A DNA stretch of 6,792 nt from Planctomycetota bacterium (GTDB lineage Bacteria > Planctomycetota > UBA1135 > GCA-002686595): positions 1-6,792 of the forward strand of contig SCVU01000732.1 in NCBI GenBank assembly GCA_004296785.1. Direction: 5' to 3'. Below the pieces are notes generated by a model. That model saw nothing but the letters and a program-made list of their open reading frames with translations, was not told the DNA's origin and did not search any database. Of the stretch, positions 1-5,750 are shown one piece after another; position 1 is the stretch's first letter, and the number at the start of each line of letters is the position of its first letter. The translations under genes were made by a program, and so were the position numbers.

Positions 1-753
1 GCGGCGAGCAGCGCGCCCGCTCCCGGGCTCGCGAGCTCCGCGCCGGCCGTCGCGCGCGCCGCGCCGCGCACGCTCGCCGAGCGCGGGACCGAGCTGCGCC
101 GCTCGTTCGGCGCGGCCTTCACGCGCGCGCGCGCCGATCTGCGCCGCAGCGTCGGCTACGGGACGCTCGCGGCGCTCGTCGGGCTCGCCCCGGCCTTCGT
201 GATCGCGCACGCGATCGCGCGGCACCGCGAGCGCGCGTGGGCGCGCGCGCTCGAGTTCGCCGCGCTGCTGCCGCTCGCGCTGCCGGGCTGCGTGGTCGGC
301 ATCGCGGCGATCCTGCTGTGGAACTCCGACTGGCTGAGCTCGCTGTACGCGACGTCGGTCCCGGCGGTCGCCGTGCTGACCGGCCGCTTCCTCCCGCTGT
401 GCGTGCTCGTGCTCGGCGTCGCCTTCGCGCGCCAGGATCCGGCGCTCGAGGAGGCGGCCGCGATGGCGGGCGCGAGCCCGCTGCACCGGATGGTGCGCAT
501 CGTCGCGCCGATGGCGGCCGGCGCGTGCGTGCTCGCGGCGCTCGCGGTCTACGCGTGCGCGGTGCGCGAGCTCGACATCGCAGTGCTCGTGCCGGCGCTG
601 AACTCGACGGCCATCGTGCGCCTGTACAACGGCGTGCACTTCGCGCGCGACGGCTACGTGGCCGCGCTCGCGCTGCTGCTCGCGGCGAGCATCGTGCTAC
701 CTTTCGGCGTGTGGGCGCTGGCGCGCGGGCCGCGCAGACTGGAGCAAGCATGA
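1..753 (+). CDS. Iron(III)-type ABC transporter permease, C-terminal part (5' truncated by window edge)
   Basis: Inner-membrane permease subunit of a binding-protein-dependent importer. The frame is open from base 1 to the TGA at 751-753, giving 250 visible residues and no start codon, so the 5' end lies outside the window. Visible residues about 1-50 are Ala/Arg-rich and could be the linker between two permease halves, as in fused FbpB-like proteins of 500-550 residues. Hydrophobic segments follow at about 54-73, 84-107, 120-142, 169-188 and 219-240. The cytoplasmic EAA loop that docks the ATPase is at 150-171 (EEAAAMAG...RIVAPM). The segments LPGCVVGIAAILLWN and RLYNGVHFARDGYVAAL resemble Fe3+ permeases; a thiamine or other metal/oxyanion permease is the main alternative. 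The stop overlaps the ATPase start (ATGA). Family is confident, substrate is not. Confidence 0.87.
   Translation, partial: AASSAPAPGLASSAPAVARAAPRTLAERGTELRRSFGAAFTRARADLRRSVGYGTLAALVGLAPAFVIAHAIARHRERAWARALEFAALLPLALPGCVVGIAAILLWNSDWLSSLYATSVPAVAVLTGRFLPLCVLVLGVAFARQDPALEEAAAMAGASPLHRMVRIVAPMAAGACVLAALAVYACAVRELDIAVLVPALNSTAIVRLYNGVHFARDGYVAALALLLAASIVLPFGVWALARGPRRLEQA
741..744 (+). promoter_or_regulatory. Ribosome binding site of the ABC ATPase gene
   Basis: GGAG lies 5 nt before the ATG at 750, inside the last codons of the permease gene. It supports the ATGA-overlap start and translational coupling of permease and ATPase. Confidence 0.65.
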
Positions 754-1439
754 CGCACGCATTGCAGACGCGCGGGCTCGGCGTCGTGCGCGGATCGCGG
801 CGCCTGATCGAGGACGTCGACCTCGCGCTCGAGACCGGTGCGTACGCGCTGCTGTGCGGGCCGTCCGGTTCGGGCAAGACGACGCTGCTGCGCGCGATCG
901 CCGGGCTCGTCGAGCCGAGCGCGGGCCGCATCGAGATCGACGGGCGCGTGGTCAGCGACGGTCCGCGCCTGCTCGTCCCGCCGCACCGGCGCGGCATCGG
1001 CTTCGTGTTCCAGGGCGGCGCGCTGTGGCCGCACCTCGACTGCCTCGCGCAGCTCGAGTTCGCGCTGTCGGCGCAGAACGCCGCGAAGGGCGAGCGCCGC
1101 GAGCGCGCGCAGCGGATGCTCGAGCTCGTCGAGCTCGACGCGCACGCGCACTCCGCGCCGCACACGCTGTCGGGCGGCGAGGCACAGCGGCTCGCGCTCG
1201 CGCGCGCGCTGGTCGGACGGCCGCGGCTGCTGCTGCTCGACGAGCCGCTCGGCCCGCTCGACGCGCGGCTGCGCGGCGCGCTCGCCGAGCGACTGGCGCG
1301 GCTGCACCGCGAGCTCGGCTTCACCGCGCTGCACGTCACGCACGATCCCGACGAGGTGCGCGGACTTGCGACGCACCGCTTCACGCTCGATCAGGGCCGG
1401 CTGTGCGCCGACGAGCCGCTGCGGAGGAACACCGCATGA
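750..1439 (+). CDS. ABC transporter ATP-binding protein (iron/metal importer type)
   Basis: Cytoplasmic ATPase of 229 residues that should power the permease encoded just upstream. All nucleotide-binding motifs are intact: Walker A GPSGSGKTT (37-45), Q-loop VFQGG (86-90, Gln88), signature LSGGE (140-144), Walker B LLLLDEP (160-166) and the H-loop histidine in LHVTHDPDE (His198). It resembles the FbpC/PotA/ModC class. Those proteins usually have about 350 residues with a C-terminal regulatory TOBE domain; this one stops after the ATPase core, so regulation through that domain is missing. The start is set by the ATGA overlap with the permease stop and by GGAG 5 nt upstream. Its own stop overlaps the start of the cytochrome gene. 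ATPase identity is near certain; the substrate is inferred from the neighbouring permease. Confidence 0.95.
   Translation: MTHALQTRGLGVVRGSRRLIEDVDLALETGAYALLCGPSGSGKTTLLRAIAGLVEPSAGRIEIDGRVVSDGPRLLVPPHRRGIGFVFQGGALWPHLDCLAQLEFALSAQNAAKGERRERAQRMLELVELDAHAHSAPHTLSGGEAQRLALARALVGRPRLLLLDEPLGPLDARLRGALAERLARLHRELGFTALHVTHDPDEVRGLATHRFTLDQGRLCADEPLRRNTA
1423..1427 (+). promoter_or_regulatory. Ribosome binding site of the pentaheme cytochrome gene
   Basis: A consensus GGAGG sits 8 nt before the ATG at 1436, within the end of the ATPase gene. This is the strongest Shine-Dalgarno match I found in the window and fixes the cytochrome start. Confidence 0.75.
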
Positions 1440-2455
1440 GCGCCTCCCAACGCACGATCGCGCTCGCGGTCGCGGGTGCCGCGACGCTGCTGCTCGTCGG
1501 CTCGTTCTTCATCCCCGAGCGCGACGCGGCGCCCGCGGGCGAGGATGCGCCGACCTCCGCGGCGAACGCGCACGGCTCGCGCGCGTGCGCGGCCTGCCAC
1601 GCCGACGTGCAGGCCGAGTGGGCCGGCTCGCCGCACGCGCTGGCATTCACCGACCCCGAGGTCCGCCGGCTGTCGAACGACTTCGCGAACCAGGACTGCC
1701 TCGACTGCCACGCGCCGCTGCCGGTGTTCGAGACCGGCATCGGACAGCGCGTGCTGCCGCGCGAGACCGACCGCGAGCTCGGCGTCGACTGCATCGCCTG
1801 CCACGGACTCCCGGCCGCCGCGGGCGGCGGCGTCGCCGCCAAGCGCGACGGCGCCGCGCCGTGCGCGCCGCGGATGCGCGCGGAACTCTCGGCGCCCGAG
1901 CACTGCGGCGCGTGTCACGATCAGCACGGCACGGTCGGACAGTGGCGCGCGAGCCGCTTCGGCGCCGAGGGCAAGACCTGCATCGATTGCCACATGCCCG
2001 TCGATCCGGCGACCGGCAAGCGCAGCCACGCGATGCCGGGCGGCGGCGCGCTGGCGCTCGTGCAGTCGGCGATCGCGCTCGAGGCGCGCCGCGACGCCGA
2101 TCACTGGACCGTCGTCGTCGCGAACGTCGGCGCCGGCCACAACTTCCCGACCGACGAGCGCTCGCGCGCCGGCGACGTGTTCTGGCGGCCGCTCGCGACC
2201 GAGGCCGGCGCGCCGGTCGCAGCGTGGCGACACGTACACCGGATGCGCGCGCCGTATCGGCACGAGACCGGGCTCACGGACACGACGCTTCCCGCAGGAG
2301 AACGGCGCGAGTTCGCGATCCCGTTCGAGCCCGGCGTCGACGCGATCGAGGTCGCGCTCTTCTACAAGCGCACGCCGTACTGGCTCGACCCGGCGGCTCC
2401 CGATCCCGACGCCGAAGCGCGGCTCGTGCACCGCGTCGAGGTCCGCAAGCCGTGA
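1436..2455 (+). CDS. Membrane-anchored pentaheme c-type cytochrome (cytochrome c554-like)
   Basis: A 339-residue exported multiheme cytochrome, expected to carry electrons outside the cytoplasmic membrane. Residues 7-26 form one hydrophobic segment (an uncleaved anchor or signal peptide). Five CxxCH heme sites follow: CAACH 51-55, CLDCH 88-92, CIACH 119-123, CGACH 157-161 and CIDCH 182-186. The first site reads CAACHADVQAEWAGSPHALAF, close to the CxxCHxxxxxxWxxSxHA pattern of cytochrome c554/c-prime family proteins. Residues about 205-339 have no heme motif. They contain VGAGHNFPTD (232-240), a His/Pro pattern seen in the C-terminal domains of other multiheme cytochromes, and probably form a beta-rich domain. 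ATGA overlap with the ATPase stop and a GGAGG site support the start; the stop overlaps the next gene's GTG. The redox partner is unknown. A role in metal reduction or oxidation for the linked importer is inference. Confidence 0.92.
   Translation: MSASQRTIALAVAGAATLLLVGSFFIPERDAAPAGEDAPTSAANAHGSRACAACHADVQAEWAGSPHALAFTDPEVRRLSNDFANQDCLDCHAPLPVFETGIGQRVLPRETDRELGVDCIACHGLPAAAGGGVAAKRDGAAPCAPRMRAELSAPEHCGACHDQHGTVGQWRASRFGAEGKTCIDCHMPVDPATGKRSHAMPGGGALALVQSAIALEARRDADHWTVVVANVGAGHNFPTDERSRAGDVFWRPLATEAGAPVAAWRHVHRMRAPYRHETGLTDTTLPAGERREFAIPFEPGVDAIEVALFYKRTPYWLDPAAPDPDAEARLVHRVEVRKP
2438..2442 (+). promoter_or_regulatory. Ribosome binding site of the HEAT-repeat lipoprotein gene
   Basis: GAGGT lies 9 nt before the GTG at 2452, within the cytochrome gene. 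It supports the GTG start, which would otherwise rest only on the overlap and the signal peptide. Confidence 0.55.
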
Positions 2456-3672
2456 CGTTGCGCGCGTGCAGCGCCGCCGCGATCGCACTCGCGCTGCTCG
2501 CGAGCGCGTGTCGCGATCGAACGCCGGCCGCGCCGCCGAAGCCGGCGGCGGCAGCGGCGCCCGCGTACCACGACAGCTGCGCGGCGCGCATCGACGCGCT
2601 CGCGAAGGAGCTCGGCTGCCCCGCGCCGCGCGTGCCCGCGCGCGAGGATCCGGAGTCGAGCGTGCCGGTGCTCGTCGTCGGCGGCCAGTTGCGCGACGAA
2701 TGGGTCGGGCTCGCGACGCCCGCGGCGCCGGATGCGGCGCTGCTCGAACTGCAGGACGGCCTCGTCGCGTCGCTCGCGTCGGTCGGCAAGCTGCGCACGC
2801 TCGCGCTCGCCGATCTCGCCGCGCTCGAGGAGCCCGCTTGGGCGTGGCTCGAGCTGCGGATCTGGCGCGGCGAGCTCGAACCCGCCGCGCTCGACGCGCT
2901 GATCGGCGCGCTCGCCGAGCGCGCGGGGCCGTGGCGCAGCGCCGCGCTCCTCGCGATCGCCGAGCGCTGCCTGGAGCCCGTCGTGCGCGCGCGCGCGGCG
3001 CACGCGCTCGCCCAGGACGCGCGCGACGAGTGGATCGTGCCGCGCCTGGCGCTGCGCCTCAAGTACGAGGTCGACCACGAGACGGCGATCGAACTCGCGC
3101 GCGCGCTGGCCGCGCGCGACAACTACGGCGGGATCGCCGCGCTCGACGTGATCGCCGCGGCGCCGGCGCGGCCGGAGCTCGGCGCGCGCGCGCTCGAAGC
3201 GCTCGCCGAGTGCGCGCGCCGCGCCGGGCGCGCGGATGCGGCGGGGCTGCACGCGGCGTGGACGAACGGTGCGCTGCGCGTCGAACGAGCGCTCGAGCCG
3301 CGGCTCGAACTCGAACTGCTGCGGCGCATCGCGATGCTGGCCGCGTGGCAGCTGCGCTACGTCGACGACGCGCGCCACGTGCTCGCGAGCATGGACGGTC
3401 GCGCTGCGGCCCCGCTCGCGGCGGCGCTCGCCGATCCGAACCGCTACGTGCGCGTCCACGCCGCGCAGTGCCTCGAGCGGATGAAGGGCCGCGCGAGCGG
3501 CGCGCTGGACGCATTGCTGCTCGCGCTCGACGATCCGACCGTCGCCAGCGCCGCCGCCGCGGCGCTCGGATCGATCGACGATGCGCGTGCGCGCGCGGAA
3601 CTCGAGCGGCGCGCGCAGTCGGCGAGCTCGCCCGAGTTGCGCGCGGCAGCGCGACGCGCGCTCAGGCCCTGA
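2452..3672 (+). CDS. HEAT-repeat-like lipoprotein
   Basis: A 406-residue protein starting at GTG; the start overlaps the cytochrome stop (GTGA). The N-terminus is a lipoprotein signal peptide: Arg4, a hydrophobic stretch 8-18 and a lipobox-like LLASAC with Cys20 as the likely lipidated residue. A Pro/Ala-rich linker (24-38) follows, as expected for a tether from the membrane. Residues about 95-406 are Ala/Leu/Arg-rich paired helices. The clearest HEAT-type unit is APLAAALADPNRYVRVHAAQ (320-339), followed by another at about 350-375 (LDALLLALDDPTVASAAAAA). Such solenoids are usually binding scaffolds and no catalytic residues are recognisable. Coupling to the importer and cytochrome genes suggests it docks onto that complex, which is inference. 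The 3' end overlaps the convergent prenyltransferase-like gene by 11 bp. Confidence 0.85.
   Translation: MTLRACSAAAIALALLASACRDRTPAAPPKPAAAAAPAYHDSCAARIDALAKELGCPAPRVPAREDPESSVPVLVVGGQLRDEWVGLATPAAPDAALLELQDGLVASLASVGKLRTLALADLAALEEPAWAWLELRIWRGELEPAALDALIGALAERAGPWRSAALLAIAERCLEPVVRARAAHALAQDARDEWIVPRLALRLKYEVDHETAIELARALAARDNYGGIAALDVIAAAPARPELGARALEALAECARRAGRADAAGLHAAWTNGALRVERALEPRLELELLRRIAMLAAWQLRYVDDARHVLASMDGRAAAPLAAALADPNRYVRVHAAQCLERMKGRASGALDALLLALDDPTVASAAAAALGSIDDARARAELERRAQSASSPELRAAARRALRP
3662..3672. repeat. Inverted repeat formed by the overlapping stop codons of two convergent genes
   Basis: TCAGGCCCTGA has 5-bp arms around one central base. The right arm carries the TGA stop of the + strand lipoprotein gene; the left arm is the complement of the TGA stop of the - strand membrane-enzyme gene. 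The genes therefore share 11 bp and leave no room for a conventional intergenic terminator. Confidence 0.85.
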
Positions 3673-4567
3673 TCGCCCAGTACACGAGCCCGGCCCACAG
3701 CAGCGTGTTCGCGAGGAACAGCGGATCGGAGCCCAGGAAGATCCGCGTCGGATTGCCGCCGGCGCGACCGCTCTGCACGAGCAGCATGTAGCGCGCGAGG
3801 CCGAACACGACGCACGGCACGGTCCACAAGAGGCGCGCGTGGCCGCCGAACTTCGCGCTCGTCTGCGGATCGACCGTGTACAGCGCGTAGCAGACGAGCG
3901 TCGCCGCGGCGAGCACCGTCACCATCTGGTCGAGGAAGCCGAGCGTGTACGCGCCGAGCGCGGCGCGGTGGCTCGCGCCGCCGTCGCCGAGCAGCGCGAG
4001 CTCGGCGCGGCGCTTGTTGAGCGCGAGGAACAGCGCGAGGAACAGCGTGCACAGCAGCAGCCAGTGCGAGACCGGCGCGCCGCTCGCGAGCCCGCCGGCG
4101 ATCACGCGCAGCAGGAAGCCGAGCGCGATGCAGAACACGTCGAGCAGCGCGACGTGCTTCAGCTTCAGCGAGTACGCGAGGTTCAGCAGCGTGTACGCGC
4201 CGACGACCCAGGCGACGTCCCAGCCCGCGCCGCTCGCGCGGTGCGCGAGCAGCAGCGCGCCGGCGACGAGCGCGACGGCCGCGCCCAGCGCGACCGGGAC
4301 CGCGAGCGCGCCGCTGGCGATCGGGCGCGTGCGCTTCTCGGGGTGCAGGCGATCCTGCTCGGCGTCGAGCACGTCGTTGACGAGGTAGATCGCGCTCGCC
4401 GCGCAGCAGAACGCCGCGAACGCGCACAACACGCGCAGCGCCTCGGCGTTGCCGACCGGCGGGACGAGCGTGCGATCGCCCCAGGCGAACGCGAGCGCCG
4501 CCAGCACGAAGGCGTTCTTCGACCACTGCTGCGGACGCATCGCGCGGAGCAGGGCGAGCACGTTCAT
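3662..4567 (-). CDS. UbiA-superfamily prenyltransferase, polyprenyl-phosphate phosphoribosyltransferase-like
   Basis: A 301-residue multi-pass membrane enzyme. The N-terminal RPQQWSKN (11-18), the Mg/diphosphate-binding motif NDVLDAEQD (64-72) followed by RLHPEKRTRPIASG (73-86), and the second Asp region YSLKLKHVALLD (132-143) match the branch that includes decaprenyl-phosphate phosphoribosyltransferase (Rv3806c type). So do WLLLCTLFLALFLALNKRR (169-187) and the family-typical length. Those enzymes move phosphoribose from PRPP to a polyprenyl phosphate, the first step to polyprenyl-phospho-arabinose or a related lipid-linked pentose. About eight or nine hydrophobic segments are visible. The epimerase partners (DprE1/DprE2) are not in this window. 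No Shine-Dalgarno is evident before the ATG at 4567; conservation from MNVLALLRAMRP onward supports this start. A classical quinone/heme prenyltransferase is less likely. Confidence 0.88.
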   Translation of the reverse strand: MNVLALLRAMRPQQWSKNAFVLAALAFAWGDRTLVPPVGNAEALRVLCAFAAFCCAASAIYLVNDVLDAEQDRLHPEKRTRPIASGALAVPVALGAAVALVAGALLLAHRASGAGWDVAWVVGAYTLLNLAYSLKLKHVALLDVFCIALGFLLRVIAGGLASGAPVSHWLLLCTLFLALFLALNKRRAELALLGDGGASHRAALGAYTLGFLDQMVTVLAAATLVCYALYTVDPQTSAKFGGHARLLWTVPCVVFGLARYMLLVQSGRAGGNPTRIFLGSDPLFLANTLLWAGLVYWAIRA

Positions 4568-4612
4568 GAGCCGGCCGAGCTTATCGGCACGCGCAGCGCG
4601 GAACTAGAAGAC

Positions 4613-4630
4613 CGCGGCGCCGGCGCCGCG
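4613..4630. repeat. Perfect 18-bp GC palindrome in the intergenic gap
   Basis: CGCGGCGCCGGCGCCGCG is its own reverse complement. It lies in the 79-bp gap (4568-4646) between the pseudopilin stop and the start of the UbiA-like gene, both on the - strand. As RNA it could fold into a 7-bp all-GC stem with a CCGG loop. There is no clear T tract after it on either strand (the - strand continues GTCTTCTAG), so it is at best a weak terminator or RNA-stabilising hairpin. Palindromes built from GGCGCC are easier to get by chance at this GC content. Confidence 0.5.
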
Positions 4631-4646
4631 CGTCCCCCGACCGCGC

Positions 4647-5315
4647 TCAGTTCAGCGTGAACTTGCGCAGCACTTCGACCTCGGCGTCGGGGCCGACCGC
4701 GAGCCGCGCCGAGTCCTTCGGCACGACGCCCTTCTCCTCGTACAGCTTGAGCTCGAGCGCGTCGACGCTGCCGTCCCCCATCAGCACGTTCGTCGTCGTC
4801 GGGTGGTTGCCCTCGGTCGCGTCGTTGTCGTCGCACACGAGCGGCTCCTTGCCCGACAGCCGGCGCAGCGGATACGCCTTGAGATCGCGTCCGGCATACG
4901 CCGAGTACGAGCCGTCGACGGCCTCGATGTCCGTGAACCACTCGGTCTCGTCCTTGCCCATCAGGCCGGGCAGACCGTTGGTGTCGACCGCGGGGCACGT
5001 CAGCCGCTGCGCGTTCGTCTTCGTGTTCTCCCACGCGCCGCGCGTGATCAGCAGCGCGGAGAACTGCACGCCGCCGCGGTCGGGCAGGTGCTTGAACTTC
5101 ATCTCGTACGCCTGGATCCCCGTATAGATGTTCTTCATGTTCGCCTGGCAGGCGACGACCTTGCTCTGCTGGATCGCGTCCTGCACGGTCGGCAACAGGA
5201 AGTACATCAGGATCCCGATGATGAGCAGCACGGCCATCATCTCGATCAGCGTGAATCCGGCGCGCAGCGCGCGACCGGCGGGAGCAGTCAGGGAGCGGAT
5301 AGGGTTCATGCGCAT
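4647..5315 (-). CDS. Type II secretion-like pseudopilin with H-X9-DG motif
   Basis: A 222-residue prepilin-like protein. The class III signal is RAG/FTLIEMMAVLLIIGIL: a basic leader, predicted prepilin-peptidase cleavage after Gly20, Phe21 as the new N-terminus, Glu25 at position +5, and one hydrophobic helix to about residue 42. Near the C-terminus His171 is followed by exactly nine residues and then Asp181-Gly182 (HPTTTNVLMGDG), the H-X9-DG signature common in planctomycete pseudopilins. The exported middle part has Cys107 and Cys161, which could pair. The ATG at 5315 is chosen; the ATG at 5309 (two residues shorter) and the GTG at 5366 (17 longer) are alternatives, and none has a good ribosome site. 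No other secretion gene is present here. The role is structural or unknown. It reads in the same direction as rhaM, 72 bp upstream, and the UbiA-like gene downstream. Confidence 0.88.
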   Translation of the reverse strand: MRMNPIRSLTAPAGRALRAGFTLIEMMAVLLIIGILMYFLLPTVQDAIQQSKVVACQANMKNIYTGIQAYEMKFKHLPDRGGVQFSALLITRGAWENTKTNAQRLTCPAVDTNGLPGLMGKDETEWFTDIEAVDGSYSAYAGRDLKAYPLRRLSGKEPLVCDDNDATEGNHPTTTNVLMGDGSVDALELKLYEEKGVVPKDSARLAVGPDAEVEVLRKFTLN

Positions 5316-5321
5316 GGCCGT

Positions 5322-5337
5322 GGGGACTCGAGGCCCC
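5322..5337. repeat. 16-bp near-palindrome upstream of the pseudopilin gene
   Basis: GGGGACTCGAGGCCCC pairs at seven of eight positions about its centre (GGGG-CTCGAG-CCCC with one A/G mismatch). It lies just before the ATG at 5315, downstream of the TATAGA hexamer on the - strand. It could be an operator or a 5'-leader hairpin. On the + strand it is followed by only three Ts and has no upstream + strand gene to terminate. Confidence 0.4.
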
Positions 5338-5339
5338 TT

Positions 5340-5366
5340 TCTATACCGCCGCACCGCCCGAGTCAC
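5340..5366 (-). promoter_or_regulatory. Possible promoter of the pseudopilin gene
   Basis: On the - strand, GTGACT (5366-5361) and TATAGA (5345-5340) are separated by 15 bp, matching the -35 and -10 consensus at four of six positions each. The spacer is shorter than ideal. TATAGAAA is conspicuous in such GC-rich DNA, and the implied leader before the ATG at 5315 is short. Weak support. Confidence 0.25.
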
Positions 5367-5387
5367 TCCGCGCAGCCGTGCGGAGGC

Positions 5388-5726
5388 CTAGTCGAGGTGG
5401 AAAACCTCGTCCATCGGCGCCCACCACGCCCCCGCGGGCCGGTCCGGCAGCGGTTCCTGGCACGGCTCGGTCGCGCGCCACCAGCGCTGGGTCTCGGGAT
5501 CCGCCGCGAGCTCGGCCATGTCGCGCGCGTGGTCGGCACCGGCGTACTCGTAGTAGCTGAACAGCAGCGTGCGCCCGTCCGGCAGCGTGCGCAGGTAGAT
5601 CGAATAGTTGCGCACGTTCGACCGGCGCAAGCGCTCGAGCACGCCGGGCCACACGGCCGCGTGCAGGCGCCGGTATTCGTCGACCTTGTCGGGCCGCAAT
5701 TCGATTACGGAGCCGAAGCGCTGCAT
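5388..5726 (-). CDS. rhaM: L-rhamnose mutarotase
   Basis: A 112-residue cytoplasmic enzyme that interconverts alpha and beta anomers of L-rhamnose and supplies the form used by rhamnose isomerase. The match to RhaM runs the full length: His22, the position of the catalytic histidine in E. coli RhaM, in RRLHAAVWPGVLERL (19-33); RNYSIYL (39-45); LLFSYYEY (54-61); TQRWWRAT (79-86); and the terminal MDEVFHLD (105-112). E. coli RhaM has 104 residues; the extra length is near PDRPAGAWWAP. The frame stays open upstream across the antisense of the next gene, but similarity begins at MQRFGSVIELRP, so the ATG at 5726 is used. No ribosome site is clear. No other rhamnose catabolism gene is in the window. 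It diverges from the PSD1-type gene with 24 bp between starts. Confidence 0.93.
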   Translation of the reverse strand: MQRFGSVIELRPDKVDEYRRLHAAVWPGVLERLRRSNVRNYSIYLRTLPDGRTLLFSYYEYAGADHARDMAELAADPETQRWWRATEPCQEPLPDRPAGAWWAPMDEVFHLD

Positions 5727-5750
5727 CGGCGCAAGGTACCATCGACCGCG
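5727..5750. promoter_or_regulatory. 24-bp divergent intergenic region between rhaM and the PSD1-type gene
   Basis: This is the whole gap between the two opposing ATG codons. It holds a GGTACC palindrome (5735-5740) and an AAGG (5733-5736) 14 nt before the right-hand ATG. It is too short for two complete promoters, so promoter elements must extend into one or both coding regions. Confidence 0.4.

Noticed and set aside
838..2451. Open + strand frame upstream of the lipoprotein GTG
   Set aside because: It lies in the wrong frame across the ATPase and cytochrome genes, and its translation is low-complexity Arg/Ser/Ala. The lipoprotein signal and GTGA overlap fix the real start at 2452.
2983..2997. 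Alternating purine-pyrimidine GTGCGCGCGCGCGCG tract, possible Z-DNA
   Set aside because: It encodes ordinary Val-Arg-Ala-Arg-Ala in the lipoprotein frame, and similar short GC alternations occur throughout the window.
2362..3459. Long - strand open frames opposite the lipoprotein gene
   Set aside because: Arg/Ala/Glu-rich translations without motifs, opposite a gene with a clear signal peptide and repeat structure.
1476..3791. 771-codon + strand open frame
   Set aside because: Out-of-frame shadow of the cytochrome and lipoprotein genes, made up almost wholly of Arg, Ala and Ser with no domain pattern.
3444..4526. 360-codon - strand frame overlapping the UbiA-like gene
   Set aside because: It runs in another frame of a gene with well-conserved UbiA-superfamily motifs, and its translation is Arg/Ala-rich and soluble-looking with no family match.
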